This document shows positions 1 through 11,927 of a stretch of 64,000 bases of DNA, in pieces. Made by a program: the position numbers and the translations under genes. The notes under the pieces were generated by a model that worked only from the letters and a program-made list of their open reading frames with translations, did not search any database and was not told the origin of the DNA. The number at the start of each line of letters is the position of its first letter. The first letter of the stretch is position 1. Source of the DNA: Siphonodentalium dalli (taxonomy: Eukaryota; Mollusca; Scaphopoda; Gadilida; Siphonodentaliidae); contig CP136061.1 of assembly GCA_032622095.1 (NCBI GenBank), positions 44,895,797 to 44,959,796 on the forward strand, written 5' to 3'.

Positions 1-742
1 GTATTTTTTCAAAGGGTGCTATTTTCATTTCGACTTTAATGAGCTCATGATCAGATACATTTGATGGAACATCGATAACTTGCATATTTGATAGAATTTT
101 GTCATGTTTTGTGGATTCAATAAAATAGTCTATGATGGATTGTGATTTCCCATTATGATGTCTAAATGTGAATTCCGGGACATATCCATTGGGTATGGTA
201 AGCTCATGGTCTATATAGAACTTTTTGAAAAGTTTGTCTTGCTCATTAGGTGGTTGTCTATCTAATGAAGCGTTCATATCCCCTGCTATTATTATTTTAT
301 GATCTGAGTATTTTATCATAATAGCATATATTTTTTCCAGTGTCTCATTGTATTCATCTTTATCTTTTTTATCGGCCGAGTGAGTGTTACTGGGCATGTA
401 TGCATTTATTAGGCATATATTTGTTGGGCTGCTTTTGATTGTAATACAGATAATTCGGTTGTCACCATCTTCTTTAGCGTTGATGATTTTATTGAGATTT
501 TTGTGCCATAAGGTTGATACTCCCCCATAGCCCCTGATCCGCATGTTTGGTGGTAGTGGTTCATTCTGATCTACTGACTTACTGAAGTTGTTAAAGTTTT
601 CCGCTAGTTCTTTTATTCGAGCAATTTGATATTGGAAAAGCCAGTGTTCTTGGATACATATGATGTTGCTACTATTCTTTTGTTTAGTTTTAGTAATTTT
701 TGATTTTGCTATGGTTTTATTTTTATACCCGTAAGCACAGTT
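1..742 (-). mobile_element. Non-LTR retrotransposon endonuclease domain, partial
   Basis: Read on the minus strand, one frame is open from position 742 to the window edge (about 247 codons) and is bounded upstream by a TGA at 743-745. It shows the ordered motifs of an APE-type endonuclease/exonuclease fold: IICIQEHWL near the start, INAYMPS, the metal-site motif GDMNAS, and a late VSDHELIKVEMK block with the catalytic SDH. Such domains form the N-terminal half of non-LTR retrotransposon ORF2 and nick the target DNA. The reverse transcriptase would lie to the left, outside the window. The frame has no internal stop, so the copy may be fairly young, but it lacks a start codon and looks 5' truncated. 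A cellular endonuclease is less likely because no exon structure is visible. The clade is not determined. Confidence 0.8.
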
Positions 743-745
743 TCA

Positions 746-1000
746 TGATCAATTTATTTTTGAGAATTTTTTTCTGGAATTACAACACTTGACCTAGATT
801 AGAAAAAATCAATAAAAAAAAATAATAAATAAATACATCAACATTCTAATGAAACAAATTCCAAGCCGACCCGCCAGATAAATGTGTTTTGTTTTCAATA
901 CCGCACAGTCACACCCAGAAAGATTTGCAACTCTAACTTTTGCTGCGGAGAATTGTATGGAAATGACAATTTAAAATTAGTCACTTGACCTCGCCCTTAA
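746..1000. repeat. Truncated copy of the TTAA-ended MITE at 1679-2093
   Basis: This stretch aligns throughout with the right half of the element at 1679-2093. Shared landmarks are the block with CCCGCCAGATAAAT and the end GTCACTTGACCTC followed by TTAA (997-1000). The left terminal repeat is missing. It abuts the 5' end of the endonuclease fragment. Confidence 0.7.
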
Positions 1001-1678
1001 CATAACAATTTGAGTCCCCCCCCCACCCTCCCACGACCTCCTGCATTTGTGGGGAGGGTTCTAATCAATAGACAGAATATCGCGATGTCTGAGAACATGT
1101 ACTGTACATGTTTATAGTAATCCATTCAGGGACGTGGTAACTGGAGTTGGGGTGTATCAAATAGGAAATTAGAATTAGATGGACACCCCTACCGAAACCC
1201 CCCATGCAGTCACGTCACTAGTAATGACATAACTATAATAGATTATATTGATATACTCACTCGATTTTGAATAACGATGCTTGCCAGGAATGTGTTCTTG
1301 TCTAACATGGTTTTGCTGTTTAGCTGTGTGCATGGTGATCCTAATTTATATTGTCAATGGTGAAAATTCCAAGCTTTTCTCAGAAATCTATACGTTCAAA
1401 AACAAACCGCCGAAAATTAGAATTCCCTGTAACGTGGCGCGCGGTCAGTCGAGTATTTTATACGAATGAATGGAATGGGTAGCTTTTTACTACAGTTCAC
1501 TACGGGTCAGGTCGGCGTGAGTTGACAGCGCCCAATCATCTGAACAAAGACAAACGGATGAAACAATCTAAAGCCTTGTCCTAGACTCCTAGTTACTCAC
1601 AACAAAGGTACCAGTAACCTATTACCGCACAAGGACGTTTTAAACGTGCAGTCGCAGTTCCACCACGCACTTTACCTC

Positions 1679-2093
1679 TTAAGGGGGAGGTCAAGTGACC
1701 AATTTTGAATGGGGATTTCCATGCAAATCTCCGCAGAAAAAAATATATATGAAGCTGTTATCTGGGAACTAAAGTAATCATATCATAAAACAGACATTTG
1801 GACATAGCATTTAACTGGCAGCTGGGCTAAGTAAATTGTAAAAAAATTCTATAAATTTTTTTTTTTCTGCAATTACAACTGTTGACCTACTTTTGTAAAA
1901 TCAATATAAAATTAAAAAATAAATACACAAACATTCTAATGGAAAAATTGCAAACCGTCCCGCCAGATAAATATGTATTGTTTTCAACACCGCGCACGGT
2001 CACTCCCATAAATATTTACAACAATGCAACTTTTGCTGCGCAGATTTGCATGGGAATGCACATTTAAAATTGGTCACTTGACCTCCTCCTTAA
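1679..2093. mobile_element. MITE with TTAA ends and ~57-bp inverted termini
   Basis: The element starts TTAAGGGGGAGGTCAAGTGA and ends with the inverse, GGTCACTTGACCTCCTCC then TTAA. The arms match imperfectly over about 57 bp, up to the CATGCAAATCT region. TTAA at both ends fits the piggyBac type of target duplication. No transposase is present. Short frames inside are chance frames. Confidence 0.75.
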
Positions 2094-3049
2094 TACTCAA
2101 AAGCGATCATGCAATTCACAACATGATATGCAAGCTGCGAAACAGAGCTCACGCAGTCCCCTCGCTACGTACGCTACATCTGAACACTGCCGGCATGTGT
2201 ATTTTCTAAACTCACTCTAACATTTTTTATTGAAGTGTTTTGTCAGTTACAATTCATTCTGGCTTGATCTGGACAATTTTCAAATGAATATGGACAGTTC
2301 AGTTTCTCAGAATAATGCAGAATGAATTGTAACCTACAAAAGTCTCAAACAAATAAATGTGACATTTCTTCAGATTACGTGTAGGTGTGGGCAGCGGTAT
2401 GTCCTTGTGGACTGAGCTTGAACGGAGCTTGCATGCTATGTATCGTATATCGTAATATACCATTAGCGTCATTAGTCTGTACATGTACGTGGCTATGAAT
2501 ATGTATATTTCTCACGTTATCTGATTAATTATTTTAAAAGTTATATTTGTATTGGGGGAAGCAGTAAGACAGTTCGACAGGGCTATGTTTCCCCCATCAG
2601 CAATATATACTGCATTATTATCTATAGCTATATGTTAATTCCATTGTACTATTCATATGTGTATTGTAAATAAAAAAAAAATCCTATCCTTGAAGAATGA
2701 AGATCCACGGAAAGATTTTGCACCAAATAATTTATAATTTCCTGCTTACAGGGAAAAAGGAAAAAAATCATTGGCATCACCACCATTCGTATCACGCATG
2801 AACATCGTGAAAGATCAAACAATCATCTATAAGTATACGCTAAAAACGATCAAATTGAGAATGCTCTTTGTTGTCGACCGCTTTTGGGCGACAGAAGCAT
2901 GGACGCTCTTTATAAGGGGGTATTATTGGAATGTTTTCTATATAGGCTGACAATCATTCAAATTCAAAACGTGTTATAACATCCTCTTTTGAAATTCGTT
3001 ATCTGGCCACCAAACCTCCTCTAATTATATTCTGGAATAGAAAACGATG
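2094..3049. other. No gene recognised
   Basis: AT-rich sequence without recognisable exons, RNA genes or clear terminal repeats. Short frames here have no family motif. Confidence 0.5.
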
Positions 3050-3143
3050 TACAGTAATGCTCTCCATATTTTCGATTAAATCCTGAAAAGTTACCCATAA
3101 TTCTGCTGTGGTTAAGGAGTCGAATATTTAGAGCATTACTGTA
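3050..3143. mobile_element. MITE family D, internally deleted copy
   Basis: Both ends match family D (TACAGTAATGCTCT at left, AGAGCATTACTGTA at right) and the interior matches its right arm. Most of the left arm and the hairpin loop are lost. Confidence 0.65.
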
Positions 3144-3410
3144 GGTAGCGGTTTTATTGTGTCAGATCGGGCAAGTCATCTTTAACCGACGCGTTTTGTA
3201 AACCTGCCTATATACGCTGAATATTTCCACAAAACCTCGTAGATCTATATCTACATGGAAATTAAGAAAAATAACGGTACTTTTATCTTAACAGCACCAT
3301 TTTGCCCCACCAACATCATATCTAAATCAGCAGGACACACCAGCATCACAGCATTATCTGTATTTGTATCCGCGCAGGATCCGTATATAATATATATTTA
3401 TAATATGTAT

Positions 3411-3596
3411 TTAACCCTTTCTTTACTGAATACTAATTGACTAGTTACCCTTGGAAATGTTGAGATAATAAATTCCACACTTAATATATTTCCAAGTTGG
3501 CAGCACACAACGTCATTCTTACATATGAATTATATAGAGCGACCCCTGTTGGTTAAATGGTTGCCGTTTGTTTACCGACGATTATTAAAGGGTTAA
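3411..3596. mobile_element. MITE family C, diverged copy
   Basis: Begins TTAACCCTTTCTTTACTGAA and ends AAAGGGTTAA, with the internal GGAAATGTTGAGATAATAA block typical of the family. It ends at the TTAA from which a family E end begins. Confidence 0.6.
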
Positions 3597-3700
3597 AGGT
3601 ACATAATCCAATTTGACGCCCCTAGATTAATATTTCGTCGGCTTCGGGGGGGGGGGGGGGGGCAATATTTGATTCGAGTCGAGGAACCCGAATATTTGGC
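3593..3700. repeat. Family E end fragment with a 17-G run
   Basis: Starts TTAAAGGTACATAATCC and contains the family's GATTCGAGTCGAGGAACCC block. Positions 3646-3662 are an uninterrupted run of 17 G, where other copies have only a short G or C run. Confidence 0.6.
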
Positions 3701-4849
3701 GGCCTAGCAAAAATTCCAATGATCATCTTCCGAAATATATTATGGACATGAACGGACTCCGTCGTGAGACTTCGAACGATCACGCAATGTCACTTTTTGC
3801 ATGGCGATCAGTGCTATCGCAAATTAACTTCGGAAAAAAACACGACTAAAAGTAACGTCAGCAACAACAAATGGTTGACGTGCGGATACGCGGATACATA
3901 CGTATACTTATTTACGCATCGGTATAAGAATGTTTTAGTCATGCAAAAAGACAATTATAAGTTATAATATACATATAACAGCATGCCGGTTACACGTGGA
4001 AATATGTTTGTTTACATTTGTGATGATGACATGTTGCAAACCACATTCGCTCGTCGTACGAACCGCCATGGATAACCCTTATTCTTATCTATAGGACTTT
4101 TTCGGCAAATATGATATCGTCATTAGAACATGTATCGTTGTGAGTATTTATTTGTAATACACTAAATTGGATAACTTTATCGGCTTTTTGTGAAATACCC
4201 TTGTTGTTGTAATTGGGTGATACGGGGGTTCATCGAATTAGGCATCTTTAAAGCGCCACATTATCAGCAATCATCGAATTAAGCCCATTGTAATTGTTTG
4301 CTTTGTTCACGTTCCAGTGTTCAATATCGTCCGATATAATATATACTCAAGATATCAGCTGCCCAAATAGGTCTTTTTATCTCTCTGCATGGTGCCATAA
4401 TTTCTATAGTTTCTGCAATTTCATATATTAGCCGTATTTATAAGTATTCCGTACATGTATTTATCGAATTATACATATTAAAGTGATGTGAAACACTCCG
4501 GTAGGGTGATCAAATACAAATGGAGAATAATCATGTTCAAAGTAGTTATTTTTACAAATATTATATCTAAATTGACAACACACATCGTCATTCTTATATA
4601 TTAATTAAATGCAGTGACTGCCGATGGCGAAATCGTTTTCGTTAGTTTATCGCAGATAGAAGCGTCCCGATTCGAGTAGTAAATATTTACAATTTAGCGT
4701 AGTTCAGACAATGTTTTCTATGGAGTGGTACGGTCGATATGCTCACGATTTTCGGTGATGTTAGTAGAATGCAACATTCCTCCAGTTTGCATAGCACCTG
4801 AATACTAACATATCAGTTTTACGCATCCGAACAAGTACATAATATGTCT
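3701..4849. other. No gene recognised
   Basis: AT-rich sequence with diverged scraps of family C near 4490-4620. No exon, RNA gene or intact element was recognised. Confidence 0.4.
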
Positions 4850-5095
4850 TTAACCCTTCTTATACTAAGGCATCATTGGTGGGTAGTTATCAGAGGTCGC
4901 TTGTTGAACTTAATATCTAAACAATTGCCTCAATAAATATGGCTCCTTCCAGTTGCGCCTTCTGCAATTTTATTTATCTGTCGTCTTATTTTATCACATT
5001 AACGTCCCTCCGAATGAATAATAGACCATTCCGATGTACAAGTGTTAACTGACTGGGAGAATCCATTCGAATTCAGTATAACAATAAGAGGTTAA
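4850..5095. mobile_element. MITE family C
   Basis: TTAACCCTTCTTATACTAAG at the left, an internal block with AATAATAGACCATTCCGATG, and a degraded right end near GAGGTTAATT. It belongs to the same family as the copies at 26069, 58398 and 63444. Confidence 0.6.
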
Positions 5096-5630
5096 TTACC
5101 TGAACATGACAAATTAAACGTGAGAAATTGCTAGTTAATTTGAGTCTTGAAGATTTTGAGTCGCTTTAAGACATTTTACCACAATATGCATGACCTCACT
5201 CACATCGATATAACGAAATTTACCAAACGTCACCAACTGCTGTCAGAAACAATTGAACTTCGAATAAATATATCCAAGGAAGGACGTGAATAGGAACTAA
5301 CTTCATATAATCTCCTGAATAACACACAAGAAACACAATTCTACGTATTGTTTCCGCAACCTCAAGTTCATGTTATATACACCTATTGTGTCCAAGTAAA
5401 ATGAAAGTTGCTTACATAACGGATAATTATGCACCGTTAATTTTATAAAGCTGATGTCATTCTTCTAACTGTTTACTTTATATAAGGAAGCTGACGTAAC
5501 ACTCTTCGTCTTTATAGGAAGCTCATAGGTCGGACGTGTCTGTCACGTGCCAATATGTTTTGCAGTTTTGCAGAGAATCGATTTGCAATGACTCACTCAA
5601 AATGACGTAATGGACAGAATCATGCCTGCA

Positions 5631-5735
5631 AATAGCTGTTTCTGTCATTTGCAGAATGAAGTCCCCGCTATCCCGCACGACTAGCAAGCGTCATAAAATT
5701 CACCCGTTAGGAACCTCATTCTGCTAAGGTTTCAA
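5631..5735. repeat. Degenerate family A palindrome
   Basis: Carries CTGTCATTTGCAGAATGAAG and the inverse end GGAACCTCATTCTGC about 80 bp apart. It is an old copy of the palindrome seen intact at 58211-58361. Confidence 0.6.
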
Positions 5736-5883
5736 TAGATCATGCATACCAGTGTGCATACCATGAATCTCTACTCTGGCTAACTAACGCCCGTAGAGAT
5801 CATATTTCACCAGTACAAAACCTGGGAACTTTTGAAGTCGAAAAAATAACGTGGGAATATATTTCTTAGTTATTATATGTTCC

Positions 5884-6341
5884 TTAAAGGTACTCAATCC
5901 GATCAGACGGTCCCCATATAATCAAGATACAACATTTCTTCAAAATACGGTTTAGTTATCAGAATCGATTAATTGCAACAAAATAATGCTACACTGTCAT
6001 CTATGGTATCAAATTTCCCAAACTGTGTTATTTATAAACATTTTGTTCAACGATAGAGGGCCGTATTATCACTTGATTATCACGAAATTTGGCCGTATTA
6101 CCACTTGATTTTAGAGTTATCCATCTTCATCCGTAAATTTGCCCGAGACCGTCCGTCTGACGACGTTTTTTCTGGGCCACAAATAATTGCACATCTCGAG
6201 AAATAACAAACTTCAAAAATCGATATCTGATCACTCTGAGCTTTGGTGGGTGGGTTCCTCGACTCGAATCAAATAATTGTTACCCCCCGAAGCCAAAGAA
6301 ATAGTAATTTAGGAGCGTTAATTCGGATAATGCATCTTTAA
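5884..6341. mobile_element. MITE family E, nested insertion at TTAA
   Basis: Begins TTAAAGGTACTCAATCCGA and ends with a diverged inverse ending TTTAA. It contains the paired internal blocks GGTTCCTCGACTCGAATC and TTACCACTTGATTTTAGAG. TTAA flanks both ends. The opposite arm of the host element keeps the uninterrupted site (ATTAATAGTGTACTT), which confirms TTAA as the target. Confidence 0.8.
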
Positions 6342-6360
6342 TAATGTACTTCACCGTATG

Positions 6361-7809
6361 CGAAGGTCCCTCACTGTATGTGAAGGTCCCTCACTGTATG
6401 TGAAGGTCCCTCACTGTATGTGAAGGTCACTCACTGTATGTAAAGGTCCCTCACTGTATGTGAAGGTCACTCACTGTATGTAAAGGTCCCTCACTGTATG
6501 TAAAGGTCCCTCACTGTATGTAAAGGTCACTCACTGTATGTGAAGGTCCCTCACTGTATGTGAAGGTCACTCACTGTATGTAAAGGTCCCTCACTGTATG
6601 TGAAGGTCCCTCACTGTATGTGAAGGTCCCTCACTGTATGTGAAGGTCCCTCACTGTATGTGAAGGTCCCTCACTGTATGTGAAGGTCCCTCAATGTATG
6701 TGAAGGTCCCTCAATGTATGTGAAGGTCCCTCACTGTATGTGAAAGTCCCTCACTGTATGTGAAGGTCCCTCACTGTATGTGAAGGTCCCTCACTGTATG
6801 TGAAGGTCCCTCACTGTATGTAAAGGTCCCTCACTGTATGTGAAGGTCCCTCACTGTATGTGAAGGTCCCTCACTGTATGTGAAGGTCCCTCACTGTATG
6901 TGAAGGTCCCTCACTGTATGTTAAGGTCCCTCACTGTATGTGAAGGTCCCTCACTGTATGTGAAGGTCCCTCACTGTATGTGAAGGTCCCTCACTGTATG
7001 TTAAGGTCCCTCAATGTATGTGAAAGTCCCTCACTGTATGTGAAGGTCCCTCACTGTATGTGAAGGTCCCTCACTGTATGTGAAAGTCCCTCACTGTATG
7101 TGAAGGTCCCTCACTGTATGTGAAGGTCCCTCACTGTATGTGAAGGTCCCTCGCTGTATGTGAAGGTCCCTCACTGTATGTGAAAGTCCCTCACTGTATG
7201 TGAAAGTCCCTCACTGTATGTGAAGGTCCCTCACTGTATGTTAAGGTCCCTCAATGTATGTGAAGGTCCCTCACTGTATGTTAAGGTCCCTCACTGTATG
7301 TGAAGGTCCCTCACTGTATGTTAAGGTCCCTCACTGTATGTGAAGGTCCCTCACTGTATGTGAAGGTCCCTCACTGTATGTGAAAGTCCCTCACTGTATG
7401 TGAAGGTCCCTCACTGCATGTGAAGGTCCCTCACTGTATGTGAAGGTCCCTCACTGTATGTGAAGGTCCCTCACTGTATGTGAAAGTCCCTCACTGTATG
7501 TGAAAGTCCCTCACTGTATGTGAAAGTCCCTCACTGTATGTGAAAGTCCCTCACTGTATGTGAAAGTCCCTCACTGTATGTGAAAGTCCCTCACTGTATG
7601 TGAAAGTCCCTCACTGTATGTGAAAGTCCCTCACTGTATGTGAAAGTCCCTCACTGTATGTGAAAGTCCCTCACTGTATGTGAAAGTCCCTCACTGTATG
7701 TGAAAGTCCCTCACTGTATGTGAAAGTCCCTCACTGTATGTGAAAGTCCCTCACTGTATGTGAAAGTCCCTCACTGTATGTGAAGGTCCCTCACTGTATG
7801 TGAAGCTCC
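6361..7809. repeat. 20-bp minisatellite, about 72 copies
   Basis: The consensus unit is TGAAGGTCCCTCACTGTATG, in perfect 20-bp register over about 1.45 kb with only base substitutions. Variants cluster. TCACTCACTG and TAAAGG types are mostly in the first 250 bp, TTAAGG types are scattered in the middle, and TGAAAG types form a run of 15 consecutive units at 7481-7780. There are no spacers and no open frame through the array. Confidence 0.97.
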
Positions 7810-8391
7810 CAGATCGAAATTTCATGATTTAAATGACTTTGTGAGCGATTTTGCTTTGCCTTGCTTACAATTATGGAATTTCTCCTGGTCAGTATTTATG
7901 GCGATATCGTCTCACAAAAGTCACAGAAAGGAATGCAATTTCGAGTTGGGACCTTCATCGACAGTAAAGTACACTATTAATGATTAGATAATAACTAAGA
8001 AATATATTCCCAGCGTTTTTTTTCTCTACTTTATAAGGTTCCCTGTCAAAAGTTCCAAAGTTTTGTACTGGTGGAATATGATATCTACGGGCGTTAGCCA
8101 GCGTAGAGATTCATGACATTATCTACTGTCAGGTTTGTTTGAACAAGGTTACAATGATGTTCTGGAATGTTATGATGGCCCAAAGGTGTTCGAATATAAA
8201 GAGCGTTCTCAAATAAGATCGTAAACTTGTACTTGATCGTTATCAATGAAAAATTGATGGTTGATTTTGTTAATTTTTAAAGGTTTTTGTATAGAAACAA
8301 AACCTTAGAAAACATATATTTGCTACCTTGAGGTATAAACTGAATTGTCATGTCCCTACATATTTTGAAATAATAGGCAAAAAACATACCA

Positions 8392-8407
8392 CCCCCCCCC
8401 CCCCCCC
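8392..8407. repeat. C16 homopolymer
   Basis: Uninterrupted run of 16 C, followed by AATGTCATAAAATTCG. It is a length-unstable tract. Confidence 0.9.
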
Positions 8408-8614
8408 AATGTCATAAAATTCGAAATATAGCCATCGCCGGGGATTGGATCCAAGACTGATAGAATAATGCGTAGTCTTTGCCATAATTTAATGTAGAAC
8501 ACACATAACAAGTATAAAATTCGAACTTTCCATCCATATTCACTATTAGAAAAGTAAAAAAATCCATGATGGCGTCCAATATGGTATTCTGTTTTAATTT
8601 TAAGACTAAATAAA

Positions 8615-8998
8615 AAAAGACGAATAACTCTAGAATGGAAAAGCGGAACAGAACAATGAAACCCTCTATTGAATGTCCTCATAGTAGTGAACATCCATAC
8701 CAAATTTCATTGAGATCCCAGCACAACTGTTGAAGTTATGACATGAACAGACACCAGACAGACAAAAAATCCAACATTTCCAGATAAACAAAGATGAATA
8801 ACTCTAGAATGGAAAATCCGAACAAAACGATGTAACCCTCTATTGAATGCCCTCATAGTAATGAACAGCCATAAACAAATTCATTGAGATCCGAGCACTA
8901 CTGTTCAAGTTATGACATGAACAGACATCGGATGGACGTACGGACGGACGGACAGGTGCAAAACAGTATACCCCCCTTTTTTTTTAAAAGGGGGTATA
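8615..8998. repeat. Dispersed repeat with 'tatacccc' end, two diverged units
   Basis: Two diverged units of about 175 bp each contain GAATAACTCTAGAATGGAAA, CCTCTATTGAATG and TTCATTGAGATCC. The right end has GGACGGACGGACAGG, then TATACCCCCC and the inverse AGGGGGTATAAT. A related copy lies at 38825-39290. Confidence 0.65.
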
Positions 8999-10229
8999 AT
9001 GAAGCGATATACGAAAAATCCAGAAAAGGAAGTCCCCAGTGGTAAAATGTATATTATTGTAAGGACCATATGGAAAAACATACCATATCAAACATTAGTT
9101 TCACCATTAATACATCTTATCAACTGGTCCTTGAAGCATAAATCTTTACTATCAACAGAGTCTGCATACATTGTTCTTTCTTGTAGAGTTTACCGCTTCC
9201 TTTTTAAAATTTAGTTTTATAGCTATGCTTTTTTTTTTTTTTAAACTTGCCAGCGAAATAGCGTTTTGATGTTGTTTTTATACAACATGTTCATAAAATG
9301 CATATATAAGCGAGGACAAGGACATGATCGCACATGAAATTGGACCTGCCCATATTGTTCCCAGAATCAAAGTAGGCCTATATACCAAATTTGAGTCAGA
9401 TCAGTCGAGCAGTTTTCGAGTCTATTAAACACATACACACATATATACAGATAGAAGTTCCAAAATATATCATAGCTGTAATTATATTGTTGCAATAAAA
9501 CGTGATGTACAAACATAATCTCCATTGTCTTCAAAATCACCATAAAAGCTCAGGCTGCTAAATTAACACCCACATCACATAATAACCTGACTCGAATTGG
9601 GGAAGAATCTTCCCAGTGTTTATCGTGTTTCAGGCGCTATTACGAAGTTGTCATTTTATGTGTGGTTGAAACATTGCGCAAAGGGTTATTTTCACTGTGT
9701 TTATGAATGGTTTCAGATGGTTTAGCCATTAATTGTTAAGGGGGTGGCTCGCTAGTACACGGACCCACTGGGCCTAAGTACAGCTTAGAAAAGTTATGGA
9801 GTAGAAGGTCTTCAAATATTCAAAAGAATTTGTATAAATGCCATCTTTATTCATCTATCTAAAAGATAATATACATGTATATTAATTTTCCAACAAACTT
9901 AACATGACATAACCTCAAAATATGCTATATATATCAGGAAATATAAAGGATCCAAACCACAAATTAGTGTTAATTTCTAACGAATAAAATTTGACAAGGG
10001 ACCTGTTTCATTCAAGACAGAACATATATTGGGACAGAGACAGAACAGTATACCTCATTACCTAGTCCATTGCAGTATAAACCGTGAGGATCTTCAAAAG
10101 ATGTTTTGCCTCACAAACTCAGTAATAAATTTCAATTTGTTTTTATTTTTGTTACCGATGAGTAGGAGTTTTATTAAAACATATTCAGAGAATATTTAAC
10201 ATTGGAAACATTCCAGCCAAAACATACAA
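8999..10229. other. No gene recognised; one repeat-like patch
   Basis: Mostly AT-rich sequence. Around 9340-9460 there is a block (TATACCAAATTTGAGTCAGA, GCAGTTTTCGAGTCTATTAA) that resembles the ends of other dispersed repeats in this window. No exon was recognised. Confidence 0.4.
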
Positions 10230-10492
10230 TTAACCCTTTGATGACTGGAGATTCCTGAAATTTTGCAAAAACCCTGTGCCAATGCATTCTGTTATATATG
10301 CGATTCGCCCAAAGGGCACCTCGCATATATAAGAGAATGCATTGGCCTAACAATATTTACATTGATCTTTTAAGCCAGTGAATTATGTTATATATGCAAG
10401 GCTCCCAATGTGAGCCTCGCATATATAGGAGAATGCACTGGCACAGGATCTTCAATGTTGCATCAGCACTGCTCACGTCATGGAAGGGTTAA
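10230..10492. mobile_element. MITE family B (twin hairpins, TTAA ends)
   Basis: Ends TTAACCCTTTGATGACTGG and CATGGAAGGGTTAA. Inside are two hairpins built from CCAATGCATTCT and TATATATGCGA and their inverses, separated by a short AATATTTACATTG spacer. There is no coding capacity. Confidence 0.8.
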
Positions 10493-10666
10493 AAGCTAGC
10501 ATGGCAGATCAGTTGCGATTTGTAGTTCCACCTTGATAATTTTCTCATTTTATATAACACTAATAATACTTTCACTGTCCCCAGTAAATGTTCTATTTGT
10601 GTGAATTGAATCAACCTGACCCCAGATGAATGAATCCGATGTGAACAGTAAAAATAATGACAAGGA

Positions 10667-11120
10667 CAAGTCTTGAAATAGTGTGTCGTCTGTCATTAGC
10701 AGAATGAGGTCCTCAGAGGGTGAATTTAGTGATGCTATCCCCACACGGTGGGCTAGCATCACCAAATTCTCCCACTGGGAACCTCATTCTGCTGATGCCT
10801 CAACTGCTATGGGAGACCTAGGATCAGATTGAAGTTCCCCAGTTGAAGTTGGTGATGTTCACCCATTTAATAGTCACCTCGATTATGCAATTTATCTTCT
10901 GCAAATTAGGGGATATAGAAACTGAACAGACAGGAAAATGTAACTAAAAACAACGTTAATTTGAGACTATAGATACTTCCCAGAAGATGACACCTAAGCA
11001 GAATGAGGTCCACAGCAGGTGAATTTAGAGATACTAGCCCGCTGTGCGGGGTAGTGTCACTAAATTGACCCTCTGGGGGACCTCATTCTCCAAATGACAG
11101 ACACACTATTTTAAGCCTTG
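10667..11120. mobile_element. MITE family A, two palindromes plus spacer
   Basis: A left palindrome (AATGAGGTCCTCAGAGGGTG with its inverse), a spacer of about 220 bp, and a right palindrome. The termini are CAAGTCTTGAAATAGTGTG and TATTTTAAGCCTTG. The flanking 8-mers GACAAGGA and CACAATGA match at 6 of 8 bases, consistent with an old target duplication. Confidence 0.75.
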
Positions 11121-11167
11121 CACAATGACATTTCTCCAAAAAATTATATTTCAGAGCCAGGAACCTA

Positions 11168-11380
11168 CAGTAATGCTCTAAGTAATCAACTTCTTAACCA
11201 CAGCAGAATTATGGGTAACTTTTCAGGATTTAGTTGGAAATATGGCTTGTTGCCATTCATCTGAAGGCTCTCCCCGAGAGCTTTCAGATGAATGGCAACA
11301 AGCCATATTTCCGACTAAATCCTGAAAAGTTACCCATAATTCTGCTGTGGTTAAGAAGTTGATTACTTAGAGCATTACTG
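11168..11380. mobile_element. MITE family D, near-perfect foldback with TA flanks
   Basis: Starts CAGTAATGCTCTAAGTAATC and ends with its inverse. The arms of about 100 bp pair almost perfectly around a small centre (GGCTCTCCCCGAGAGC). TA dinucleotides flank both ends, as in Tc1/mariner-type elements. It has no coding capacity. Confidence 0.85.
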
Positions 11381-11687
11381 TACATCACTAATGAAATCTC
11401 TAAACATCGCTTCTATCTGGAACTCATGCAGTGGATATTTGTTGCAGGAGTTATTGTACTTACGAATGAAAGGGGTTATGTGCATTTTACGAACATCTAT
11501 TATTAAATTGTTGAGTTGTGTTTGATGTTCATAATCAGGAAACAATCGAGACATATTTTCAATGTAAATTTCAGTCAAACCTGGTCAAACATTGAGTTTT
11601 TAACAATTTCTGATTTTTGAATGAGCATTGTGAATTTAAACAGCTCAGGTACTAGTTATCCTGTTACGACAAATATTTGTATATGTT

Positions 11688-11927
11688 TTAACCCTTCAAT
11701 TACTGGAGCTTCCAGAAATTTTGGGAAAACCCTGTGCCAATGCATTCTCTTATATATGCGAGTCCCACAGGAAGCCTCGCATATATAAGAGAATACATTG
11801 GCTTACAAGGTCAAGGTAAATATTGTTAGGCCAATGAATTCTATGGGAGACTCGCATATATAAGAGAATGCACAGGCACAGGATCTTTAATGCTGCACCA
11901 GCACAGCTCCCATCATGAAAGGGTTAA
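11688..11927. mobile_element. MITE family B
   Basis: Ends TTAACCCTTCAATTACTGG and CATGAAAGGGTTAA. The first hairpin (CCAATGCATTCTCTTATATA and its inverse) is intact and the second is partly lost. Confidence 0.8.

Larger units (their letters stand above)
5762..8117. mobile_element. Large inverted-repeat element hosting a minisatellite and a nested MITE
   Basis: The left arm (about 5762-5883, continuing after the nested element at 6342-6383) matches the inverse of the right arm (about 7940-8117). Shared blocks include ATGAATCTCTAC, AACGCCCGTAGA, CACCAGTACAAAAC, GGGAATATATTTCTTAG and GTACTT...GAAGGTCCC. No transposase frame is present. The family E insertion at 5884-6341 splits the left arm at a TTAA that is intact in the right arm, and the 20-bp minisatellite starts inside the left arm. 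Confidence 0.75.

Noticed and set aside
6361-7809. CRISPR-like array
   Set aside because: Units are head to tail without spacers, and the DNA is animal nuclear sequence; it is a minisatellite.
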